From: Planctomycetota bacterium
Lineage (GTDB): Bacteria; Planctomycetota; MHYJ01; JACQXL01; JACQZI01
Direction: 5' to 3'
DNA: 64,000 nt
Assembly (NCBI GenBank): GCA_016207825.1
Contig: JACQZI010000008.1
Coordinates: 78,133 to 142,132 of the forward strand
Below are positions 55,040 to 62,683 of this stretch, piece after piece (position 1 is the first letter of the stretch; each line of letters begins with the position of its first letter). Under the pieces are notes generated by a model. The model was given only the letters and a program-made list of their open reading frames with translations, searched no databases and was not told the origin of the DNA. The position numbers were made by a program, and so were the translations under genes.

Positions 55040-55987
55040 TTATTCTTTAGGTGCGCCGAGTTTATTGAGTGCGGATTCAAGGCGTTTCCTGTATTCTCCT
55101 GTTTCGTTATCCAGGGTAGATTTCATTTCCTTGATTACCTCCTGGGTGACCTTGTCCTTTGCGCCTGATTCAACCAACGCAATTGCCGCCCAGACGCGGA
55201 TATTTGCTTTTTTGTGATCCAGTAATTTTGTCAAAGCCGCGATATAGTTTTTCCCCTCAGTTTCCACACGCAGATTAGGCAAGGCCTGAGCGACTTGCTT
55301 TTTTATATCCTTATCTTCATCGTTAAAAAGGGGAATGATATCAGCCAGTATCACAGTTGTATAATAACGTCCGGCGGCGCCGAGGAAGGCGTATTTTAAA
55401 TCCGTGGAAGGTTCGCTGATGCCTTTGAGTAACCCTTTGATGATTAGCGCTTTTTCGTCGTCCGTGACCTTCCGGATATATTTTGCCGGCTCGGCCTGGG
55501 GTAGGTTCTTTAGTTCTTCCGGAGTCCACTGGCGAGGAATGCTGAAATTATCCCCGGTGATATCATAAAGGAGGTTCAGGCGTTCCTGTGAATCGTCCTT
55601 GCTTAACCTGTCCCATATTTCCGGTGTTTCTTCGCGGATGTGTTCGGAGAGATAAGGTTTTACCGTAACATATCTGATAATCCGTTCTGTGCGGCTTTTT
55701 ATCTCGGCGTTAGCGGTTGTTTTATTCGTTTCTGTAATAAGTGTGAAATCAGGAGCATCGGGCATGAGCAGAGTGATTAATTCCTTTTCCGCGGCATCGC
55801 GTTTTTCCCAGTCGTCGTTTCCTAGTTGTTCTATTAGCAGCGCGTAGCCAGTAGCGGGGGGTGAAGGCTTTTTGCTCGTTGCTGATTGTTCGTTACTGGT
55901 TACTTTAGCCGTGCAGCCTGAAAATACAATCCAAAGGCTAACAACTAAAAACCAGCAACCAACAACCAATAAGCGTTTCATATCCAT
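55040..55987 (-). CDS. HEAT-type lipoprotein, paralogue of the 43654 product
   Basis: The protein has 315 residues. The signal ends VFSGC, a normal lipobox. The module LLIEQLGNDDWEKRDAAEKEL opens the mature part. HEAT-like repeats follow at about 180-300, and the end IALVESGAKDKVTQEVI...ALNKLG matches the 43654 lipoprotein, but the middle is shorter. It is convergent with the second activator gene (52 bp apart), so not part of that module. Function is not known. The repeats suggest a binding scaffold at the outer membrane. Confidence 0.85.
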   Translation of the reverse strand: MDMKRLLVVGCWFLVVSLWIVFSGCTAKVTSNEQSATSKKPSPPATGYALLIEQLGNDDWEKRDAAEKELITLLMPDAPDFTLITETNKTTANAEIKSRTERIIRYVTVKPYLSEHIREETPEIWDRLSKDDSQERLNLLYDITGDNFSIPRQWTPEELKNLPQAEPAKYIRKVTDDEKALIIKGLLKGISEPSTDLKYAFLGAAGRYYTTVILADIIPLFNDEDKDIKKQVAQALPNLRVETEGKNYIAALTKLLDHKKANIRVWAAIALVESGAKDKVTQEVIKEMKSTLDNETGEYRKRLESALNKLGAPKE

Positions 55988-56005
55988 TAAATCCAGTTAT
56001 TGACG

Positions 56006-56033
56006 ATTATACTATTTACCTTTGGACTGTCAA
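56006..56033 (-). promoter_or_regulatory. Strong promoter of the 55987 lipoprotein gene
   Basis: Minus strand: TTGACA (56033-56028), 16 bp, perfect TATAAT (56011-56006). The ATG is 19 bases beyond the -10 and no ribosome site is present. Confidence 0.7.
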
Positions 56034-56128
56034 GTGGAAAAGAGATGTGATTTAAGCAGGCTAACCGTATTTTTTCCTTTACTTAATCTTCGGTTTATGT
56101 TATGGTAAATAGATTTAAGAGGCATGCT

Positions 56129-57880
56129 ATGATTAGACTGAAGATAGCCAGGTTATCTCTTTGGGTTTGCTTTACATTTATATTGCTCGTTGGGATTGCC
56201 TGGCCGGGTGATACGGAAACCGTTCATACCGGGGTGTGGGAGGCGGTTTCTCCGTCCATCGTTGGAATTAACTGCGAATTAAGCCAGGGAGGAAATCTCC
56301 TTAATTTTTACGGCACAGGTGCAATTATCCATGAGAACGGGCTGGTTCTTACCATAACCGGCGTCGTCCCGCCAAAGGCTAAAAATATCACGGTTTTCCT
56401 TTCAGACGGTCGCCGTTATAAAGCCCAAGCCGTATTCACCGATGAAAACAAGGAGATAACCCTGCTTGATATAGGCGCGACCAATCTTCCCTCATTGTCT
56501 TTTGACGATTCTGAAGAGATTAAGGTGGGCGAAACCGCTTATACTTTCGGCAATGTCCTGGGCAGCATAAATAATGATTACCAGGTGTCATTGGCGGTCG
56601 GCGTGATAAGCGGTATTTATTCCTTGGAAAAAGAGGGCAAATATTACCTGGAAAAACTGACCGGTAAATATAAAGGCGAGGTGATAGAAACAACCGCTGC
56701 GGTTAATGGAGGTGTTGACGGAGGCCCCTTGGTTTCCGCGAAAGGTAAAATACGGGGTTTAATCATACTTTCATATTCCAAATCACGCCGTTTGGGGATT
56801 GCTATTCCTTCAAAAGTGATAAAACCACTTCTGGCAAAATACATGGAAAAGTCTAATCCGAAGGATGATTTAAAGCTTTCAAGCGCGCCTTCCTTTGAAC
56901 ATATTTTCCATAAGCTGTCTCCTTATGTGGTGGGGTTAAAGGTGACTTATGAACAGAAGCCCAAAACTCCGGATCCCACGCCATTGCCCAGGGAGCCCGG
57001 TGTCGTGAAACCCGTGCCGCCTGATATGATGAAAGAGCTTACTGATTATTCCACCAGGCCTGACGGGCTTTATTCCGGAGTGCTGATTGAGCCATCTAAC
57101 GGTTATATACTGACAAGTTATCATAATATTGATGGAAAAATAAGGGAAATCAAGGTTATCCGGCAGACTGATACGGATAAGAAAGAATACAGTGCAAAGG
57201 TTATCGGCTGGTGCCAGGATTTGGATTTGGCATTGCTTAAGACAGAAAAGGGTTTACCCGGATTTAACCTGGAGCTAAATAAAGGAGGGAATCTTAAAGT
57301 GGGGCAGTGGACGGTCATTTTGGGTAATAATCCCGACCCGACCAGTGCGAATCCTGTAATGACGGTGGGTGTGGTGAGTGCCCTGGACAGGTTAGTCAGT
57401 GGTAAGGCCATGCAGGTGGATGCGGGAATTAATTACGCAAACCTAGGCGCGCCGATTTTTGATATTGACGGTAATTTCATTGGGATGGCAGGATTATTTG
57501 CCCGCCCGGTTGAATGGGGTTGGAATTCCGGAGTCGGGCTTGCTGTAGAGGCTTCGGCTATTAATGGCTTGATTCCTGATTTGAAAGACGGAAAAAAGAT
57601 GGAAAAGACACCCGTTCCGTTTCTCGGTATCCAGTTTAGCAAAGGGTCTTTTGACGAACCGGGTGTGATCGTGGATATGGTGATTGATGGCGCCGCGGCA
57701 GATAAAGCCGGTATTAAAAAGGATGATATCATCCTTGAGTTTAACGGGCGCGCAGTTAATACATGGCGCGATTTGATTAATTTTATCCGTGATTCCAAGG
57801 TCGATGATAATGTTAAACTGAAAATTAAGCGTAAAGGTGAAATAATCGAACTGGAAGCGATGTTAGGACAAAGGTCATGA
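56129..57880 (+). CDS. Exported tandem trypsin-fold pseudoprotease with PDZ domain
   Basis: From ATG 56129 (AAGAGG six bases upstream) the protein has 583 residues and a signal peptide. A longer frame begins at 56102. Two trypsin-like HtrA folds are arranged in tandem, followed by a PDZ domain near 495-580. In the first fold, the His segment reads LTITGVV and the nucleophile segment NGGVDGGPLV, so both His and Ser are lost. In the second fold, TSYHNI and DLALLK keep His and Asp, but the Ser segment is NYANLGAPI. The protein should be catalytically dead. The stop overlaps the start of an intact HtrA gene, suggesting it is its regulator or substrate adaptor. Confidence 0.85.
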   Translation: MIRLKIARLSLWVCFTFILLVGIAWPGDTETVHTGVWEAVSPSIVGINCELSQGGNLLNFYGTGAIIHENGLVLTITGVVPPKAKNITVFLSDGRRYKAQAVFTDENKEITLLDIGATNLPSLSFDDSEEIKVGETAYTFGNVLGSINNDYQVSLAVGVISGIYSLEKEGKYYLEKLTGKYKGEVIETTAAVNGGVDGGPLVSAKGKIRGLIILSYSKSRRLGIAIPSKVIKPLLAKYMEKSNPKDDLKLSSAPSFEHIFHKLSPYVVGLKVTYEQKPKTPDPTPLPREPGVVKPVPPDMMKELTDYSTRPDGLYSGVLIEPSNGYILTSYHNIDGKIREIKVIRQTDTDKKEYSAKVIGWCQDLDLALLKTEKGLPGFNLELNKGGNLKVGQWTVILGNNPDPTSANPVMTVGVVSALDRLVSGKAMQVDAGINYANLGAPIFDIDGNFIGMAGLFARPVEWGWNSGVGLAVEASAINGLIPDLKDGKKMEKTPVPFLGIQFSKGSFDEPGVIVDMVIDGAAADKAGIKKDDIILEFNGRAVNTWRDLINFIRDSKVDDNVKLKIKRKGEIIELEAMLGQRS

Positions 57881-59172
57881 AGAAATATTTTTATTGTGCG
57901 GTATTTTTACTTATAACGGCATTATTTATTTGCCAGCCTGTTACGGCTGATTATGCTGATGGGATTAAAGCGGCTAAGGAACTCCAAAAGAAAGTCGTGG
58001 AAATCACCCAAAAATCCATTCCCTCTTATGTTTTTATCGGGGGTGGTTCAGGCGTTATCATTTCCGCTGATGGTTATGTCTTGACCAACTATCACGTGAT
58101 TGAAAAATCTAAAGCTGATAAATTAGAGGCTTATACAGCAAACGGTAAGTCATACGAAGCGAAAATAATCGGCTATGATCCGCGCGGCGATATCGCTCTT
58201 CTTAAACTTAACGCAAAAGAAGATTTGCCGTATTTGGAATTGGGTGATTCTGATTCCGTGAAAATAGGGCAGCCGGTTATCGCTTTGGGTAACCCTTTTG
58301 GCATGGCGATGTATGATTCCGCTCCGACCCTTACCTTCGGGGTAATTAGTGCAATGCATTTAAACCAGGATACGTATTCGGATGCTATCCAGACGGATGC
58401 GCCGATTAATCCGGGAAATTCAGGCGGTCCGCTTATTACACTGGACGGGAAAGTTGTCGGCATAAACGGCAAGATTGAAATGCGTTTCGGTTTTATCGTT
58501 GCCAATACAGGCATAGGTTATGCGATACCGGCAAATCAGGTTAAGAAGTTTTTGCCTAAGCTTAAAGACGGCGGCAGGGTGGCTCACGGAGAAATAAAAG
58601 GGCTGGATATAAAGACAGATTTGGATATGGATGCGGAAACCAATAAGGTTTCGGTAAAAGTAACCGGTATTGCCAAGGGCTCAACTGCTGATAAAGCGGG
58701 ATTCAAAGAAGGGGATTATATTATTAAGGTTGATGAATATTTTGTTTACAGCGACAGGCGTTTCTGGGGAGTTATCGGGGTTTATCCGGCCGGATCGGTG
58801 GTTAATATCAAGCTTAAAATGGATGGAAAAGAAGTTACATTGCCGGTGACTTTGAAGGCGCGTGAAACGATTATGGAAACCGCCCTGGCTCATGATAATG
58901 TGCCCTATCTGGGTATCCGCCTGGCAAAGCAGGAAAATAATAATCTTGTGTTGATTGAAGAAATAGATGCCGGTTCGCCCGCAGCTAAATCTGATTTAAA
59001 GGAAGGTGATATTATTCTTGAACTCGCTGGCGAAAAAGTTGATAATATAAATCACCTGCAGGAACTTATACAAAAACATAAGCCCGGTGATGAAGTGGAA
59101 ATAAAAGTAAGGCGCGGGCCGGAAGAAGAAACCATTAAAATAATTCTGGAAGAAAAGCAAAGGGATAATTAG
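57877..59172 (+). CDS. HtrA/DegP-type serine protease with two PDZ domains
   Basis: The protein has 431 residues and a signal peptide (about 1-24). The catalytic triad is complete: His in LTNYHVIE, Asp in GDIALLKL, Ser in NPGNSGGPLI. Two PDZ domains follow at about 235-325 and 340-425 (YLGIRLAKQ and LLEGD-type GDIILEL). It should degrade or refold damaged exported proteins in the periplasm. The ATGA overlap with the pseudoprotease gene implies that the two are made in step. Confidence 0.95.
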   Translation: MKKYFYCAVFLLITALFICQPVTADYADGIKAAKELQKKVVEITQKSIPSYVFIGGGSGVIISADGYVLTNYHVIEKSKADKLEAYTANGKSYEAKIIGYDPRGDIALLKLNAKEDLPYLELGDSDSVKIGQPVIALGNPFGMAMYDSAPTLTFGVISAMHLNQDTYSDAIQTDAPINPGNSGGPLITLDGKVVGINGKIEMRFGFIVANTGIGYAIPANQVKKFLPKLKDGGRVAHGEIKGLDIKTDLDMDAETNKVSVKVTGIAKGSTADKAGFKEGDYIIKVDEYFVYSDRRFWGVIGVYPAGSVVNIKLKMDGKEVTLPVTLKARETIMETALAHDNVPYLGIRLAKQENNNLVLIEEIDAGSPAAKSDLKEGDIILELAGEKVDNINHLQELIQKHKPGDEVEIKVRRGPEEETIKIILEEKQRDN

Positions 59173-59182
59173 GAATAATTTT

Positions 59183-60016
59183 ATGGGATGGGATGGCTTA
59201 AGGCGTTTTGTTTTTCACCGTAAATCGGAAGTGCCGGATGGACAATGGACTAAATGTGAAAGTTGCGGCAATCTTATCCAGAAAAAAGCCGTGATAGACA
59301 GGTTAAATACCTGCCCGGAGTGCAATTTCCATTTTACTATTACCAGTGATGAGCGTATCAGGTTGTTGGTAGATGAAGGGACATTTCAGGAATACTGGAT
59401 GAATTTAAGTTCCACCGACCCTTTGCAGTTTACCGCGGTTAGTTCATATAGGGAAAAAATAGCCGAATCGCAAAAAGCTACCGGATTGAAAGATGCCATT
59501 GTTACCGGTAAGGGTAAAATAAATGGGATTGATATTATGCTCGGCGTGACGGATTCCAGGTTTATAATGGGTAGCATGGGGTCTGTTTTGGGCGAAAAGG
59601 TTGCCCGCGCCGCTGAGAAAGCCGCGGAGCTTAAGATTCCTTTGATAATCGTATCCGGTTCGGGCGGTGGAGCCAGAATGTACGAAGGATGCCTTTCTTT
59701 GATGCAGATGGCGAAAACCAGCGCGGCACTGGCACGCCTCCACGAAGCAGGCGTAGTATATATTTCCGTCTTGACCAATCCGACCATGGCAGGTGTTATG
59801 GCCAGCTTTGCCGGGCTGGGCGATATTATGATCGCCGAGCCGAAGTCGTTAATCGGGTTTACCGGGCCCAGGGTAATTGCCCAGACTATTGCCCAGGAAT
59901 TGCCAAAAGGATTCCAAACTTCGGAATTCATGATGGAACACGGTTTGATAGATATGATTATCGAGCGCCCTCGCTTGAAAGATGAATTGGCTAGACTGCT
60001 TAAATATTGCGTGTAA
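59183..60016 (+). CDS. accD: Acetyl-CoA carboxylase carboxyltransferase beta subunit
   Basis: The protein has 277 residues. The zinc ribbon has C25, C28, C44 and C47. The carboxyltransferase core shows VSGSGGGARMYEG and TNPTMAGVMASFAGLGD, with LIGFTGPRVI, all typical of AccD. It transfers carboxyl from biotin to acetyl-CoA with AccA, committing carbon to fatty acid synthesis. No accA is nearby. It begins 10 bp after the HtrA gene with no strong ribosome site, and precedes the oxidoreductase genes whose product may be acetyl-CoA. Confidence 0.96.
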   Translation: MGWDGLRRFVFHRKSEVPDGQWTKCESCGNLIQKKAVIDRLNTCPECNFHFTITSDERIRLLVDEGTFQEYWMNLSSTDPLQFTAVSSYREKIAESQKATGLKDAIVTGKGKINGIDIMLGVTDSRFIMGSMGSVLGEKVARAAEKAAELKIPLIIVSGSGGGARMYEGCLSLMQMAKTSAALARLHEAGVVYISVLTNPTMAGVMASFAGLGDIMIAEPKSLIGFTGPRVIAQTIAQELPKGFQTSEFMMEHGLIDMIIERPRLKDELARLLKYCV

Positions 60017-60020
60017 TTTT

Positions 60021-60037
60021 CCCCGACGTGTATCGGG
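60021..60037. repeat. CCCGA-N6-TCGGG palindrome between accD and the oxidoreductase genes
   Basis: A 5-bp GC stem (60022-60026 and 60033-60037) of the dispersed family lies directly after the accD stop. It is not followed by a T-run, so it is unlikely to terminate. Confidence 0.5.
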
Positions 60038-60059
60038 ATGAGATAAGGAGAGTGTAAAT

Positions 60060-60632
60060 ATGGCAAAAGTGACAGAGATAAGATGGCATGCGCGCGGAGG
60101 ACAGGGCGCGATGCTGGCCGCCAGAACTTTGGCTAGGGTGGCTATTTTACAAGGGAAATACGCCCAGGGAATGCCGGAATTCGGCCCGGAACGTATGGGG
60201 GCTCCTATACGTGCTTATAATCGCGTCAGTGATAATAATTTTTCCTTGTATTGCAATGTGGTCAGCCCTGATGTGGTTGTGGTGCTTGACCCGTCGCTTA
60301 TGAGTGTGGTGGATGTTACCGAAGGGCTTAATAAAGGCGGGACGATTATTATCAATACGCCCAAGACGGCTGATGAAATGCGCAAGAAATTAAAGCTTGC
60401 CAACGGCAGTAAGGTTTATACGGTCGATGCCACGGGCATTTCCATCGCTATGCTTGGCAGACCAATGCCCAATACGCCGATGCTTGGGGCAATCGTTAAA
60501 GCAACCAATGTAATAGGATTGGAAGGATTGCTGGATGATATAAAACATTCGTTCGGCGAGAAGTTTTCCGCCAAGGTGGTGGAAGGGAATCTTAATTCTA
60601 TAAAACAGGGATACGATAGATTAAACGGATAA
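60060..60632 (+). CDS. porG: 2-oxoacid:ferredoxin oxidoreductase, gamma subunit
   Basis: The protein has 190 residues with the family start TEIRWHARGGQGAMLAARTLA and the segment MPEFGPERMGAPI, which belong to the gamma subunit of pyruvate and related 2-oxoacid:ferredoxin oxidoreductases. The gene has AAGGAG upstream. Its companions are the delta (60652) and alpha (60950) subunits. The substrate cannot be fixed from sequence: pyruvate is likely, but 2-oxoisovalerate or 2-oxoglutarate enzymes look alike. Confidence 0.93.
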   Translation: MAKVTEIRWHARGGQGAMLAARTLARVAILQGKYAQGMPEFGPERMGAPIRAYNRVSDNNFSLYCNVVSPDVVVVLDPSLMSVVDVTEGLNKGGTIIINTPKTADEMRKKLKLANGSKVYTVDATGISIAMLGRPMPNTPMLGAIVKATNVIGLEGLLDDIKHSFGEKFSAKVVEGNLNSIKQGYDRLNG

Positions 60633-60651
60633 TAAATAGAGGAGCATCAGA

Positions 60652-60948
60652 ATGAAGAAACAGATGACAGTGAAAGAAATACCGGAGGGTTCAGTGATTG
60701 ATACTCCGGGTAGTTCTCTGGAATACAAGACCGGTGGATGGCGGAATTTAGTGCCGGTTCGAAACATAGAAAAATGCACTAATTGCCTTATCTGCTGGGT
60801 TTATTGCCCCGAAGGCTGTATTAAATTAAAGGAAGGCAAAATTGTTGATATCGACCTTGATTACTGTAAAGGTTGCGGCATTTGCGCCGAAGAATGCCCG
60901 TTGGCAGATAAAGCCATAAAAATGGTAGAAGAGAAGAAGGAGGATTGA
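60652..60948 (+). CDS. porD: 2-oxoacid:ferredoxin oxidoreductase, delta (ferredoxin) subunit
   Basis: The protein has 98 residues and two [4Fe-4S] motifs: CxxCxxCxxxC at C42, C45, C48 and C52, and again at C72, C75, C78 and C82. An extra Cys at 56 follows the first set. The N-terminal tail and the segment KTGGWRNLVPV are typical of the delta subunit. It relays electrons from the thiamine site of the beta subunit to ferredoxin, or here perhaps to the NuoE/NuoF-like proteins downstream. Confidence 0.94.
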   Translation: MKKQMTVKEIPEGSVIDTPGSSLEYKTGGWRNLVPVRNIEKCTNCLICWVYCPEGCIKLKEGKIVDIDLDYCKGCGICAEECPLADKAIKMVEEKKED

Positions 60949-60949
60949 G

Positions 60950-62182
60950 ATGTCAAACTTGCAAACTAAGAAAAAGAGCAGTCCAGCTAAAAGCATAAAA
61001 TCTGCGCGTTTTATGGCGATGACCGGCAACAATGCGATTGCCGAAGCCATGCGCCAAATAAACCCGGATGTGGTGGCGGCTTATCCGATTACCCCCCAGA
61101 CAGAAGCTGTTGAGGAATTCGCGGATTTTGTCGCTAACGGAAAAGTAAAAACGGAATATGTAGCCGTTGAAAGCGAACATAGTTCGCTGAGCGCCTGTAT
61201 CGGCGCATCCGCGGCCGGCGCCAGGACGATGACCACGACATCATCTGCGGGGTTTGCCTTGATGTGGGAAATGCTTCCGATTGCCTCCGGGTTGCGCACC
61301 CCGATAGTGATGTATGTCGCCAACCGTGCCTTCAGCGCGCCGCTTAATATTCATTGCAGCCACGATGATACTATGGGTGGGCGTGATACCGGCTGGGTTC
61401 AAATATACTCGGAAAACGCCCAGGAAGCTTATGATAATTTAATTCAGGCTATTCGCATCGCAGAGGATAAATCTATCCGTCTTCCGGTTATGGTTAGTAT
61501 GGACGGATTTATTATTACCCACTCCGTGGAAAGGGTGGAGGTGCTTGATGACGAAGTCGTCCGCAAGTTTATCGGGGAATTCAAGACGGACAATTATTTG
61601 TTAAACATTGCCAAGCCGATAACCATAGGAGCCTGCGCTCTGCAGGATTATTATACAGAGCATAAGCGCCAGCATTCTCAGGCGTTATTGAACAGCAAAG
61701 ATAAGATACTGGAAGTCGCTGATGAATACGCCAAGATTTCCGGGCGTCGTTACGGATTGTTTGAAGAATACAAACTGAAAGATGCCGAATACGGCATAGT
61801 GATTATTAACTCTGCGGCCGGAGTGGCGAAGATGGTTGTCGATGAACTCCGCGCGAAAGGGATCAAAGTCGGGGTTTTAAAGCCAAGGATTTACCGTCCT
61901 TTCCCGGCTAAGGAAATAAGGGTTGCTTTAAAGCACCTTAAGGCTATTGCCGTAATGGACCGGGTTGATGCCTTTGGCGCCGGTAGCACGCCGACCTTCA
62001 CGGAAGTTAAAGCCGCCATGTACGGGCTTGACAAAGCGCCTCTCATGATTAATTACGTTTATGGCCTAGGTGGGCGCGATATAAGGCTGGAAGATATCCA
62101 AAAGGTTTACCAGAAATTGATAGCCGTAAGTAAGGCAGGTAAAGTGGATAAGATGTTCGATTATTTAACAGTCAGAGAATAA
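60950..62182 (+). CDS. porA: 2-oxoacid:ferredoxin oxidoreductase, alpha subunit
   Basis: The protein has 410 residues. MTGNNAIAEAMRQINPDVVAAYPITPQTE is the domain I signature, and TSSAGFALMWEMLPIASGLR follows. The C-terminal half has VGVLKPRIYRPFP and a short variable end. It starts one base after porD ends. The order gamma-delta-alpha is the usual one, but beta, which holds thiamine diphosphate, should come next and does not. NuoE-like and NuoF-like genes follow instead. Confidence 0.94.
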   Translation: MSNLQTKKKSSPAKSIKSARFMAMTGNNAIAEAMRQINPDVVAAYPITPQTEAVEEFADFVANGKVKTEYVAVESEHSSLSACIGASAAGARTMTTTSSAGFALMWEMLPIASGLRTPIVMYVANRAFSAPLNIHCSHDDTMGGRDTGWVQIYSENAQEAYDNLIQAIRIAEDKSIRLPVMVSMDGFIITHSVERVEVLDDEVVRKFIGEFKTDNYLLNIAKPITIGACALQDYYTEHKRQHSQALLNSKDKILEVADEYAKISGRRYGLFEEYKLKDAEYGIVIINSAAGVAKMVVDELRAKGIKVGVLKPRIYRPFPAKEIRVALKHLKAIAVMDRVDAFGAGSTPTFTEVKAAMYGLDKAPLMINYVYGLGGRDIRLEDIQKVYQKLIAVSKAGKVDKMFDYLTVRE

Positions 62183-62207
62183 TTAGATATATTTTAAGGA
62201 GAATAAG

Positions 62208-62669
62208 ATGACAGATAAAAGTAATTTGGAAGTAAGCAATATCATAGATAAATATCACAGTGATAAGGGTGCATTGATACAGATATTGCTTGATATCCAG
62301 CAGAAAGAAAAATGGTTGTCTAAGGAATCGCTTTCCACGGTGGCGGAAAAGTTAAGCGTTCCTCTTACCTGGGTTTACCACGCCGCGACTTTTTATAAAG
62401 CGTTCAGCCTGGAGCCGCGCGGGCGGCATACCATTACGGTTTGCCTGGGGACTGCCTGCCACGTGCGTGGGGCACCGGTTCTTCTGGATAGGGTTGCCCA
62501 GAAACTTAATATCGAGGTTAATAAAACCACTAAAGATAAAAAGTTTACCCTGGCAACGGTGAATTGTATCGGCTGTTGTGCTTTGGGCCCGGTTTTATCG
62601 ATAGATGATAAATATTACAGCAACCCATCGGGGACGGAATTGGATAACATACTTAATAGTTACGAATAG
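62208..62669 (+). CDS. NuoE/HydC-type [2Fe-2S] subunit
   Basis: The protein has 153 residues with the thioredoxin-like [2Fe-2S] pattern C79-x4-C84 and C120-x3-C124 (CLGTAC and CIGCC). The N-terminal helical part, with LIQILLDIQQKEKWL, is normal for NuoE. It passes electrons to the FMN subunit encoded next. In this position it may belong to an NAD(P)-coupled or electron-bifurcating version of the 2-oxoacid oxidoreductase, to a complex I, or to a bifurcating hydrogenase. Confidence 0.92.
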   Translation: MTDKSNLEVSNIIDKYHSDKGALIQILLDIQQKEKWLSKESLSTVAEKLSVPLTWVYHAATFYKAFSLEPRGRHTITVCLGTACHVRGAPVLLDRVAQKLNIEVNKTTKDKKFTLATVNCIGCCALGPVLSIDDKYYSNPSGTELDNILNSYE

Positions 62670-62683
62670 AGAAAGATAATCAT

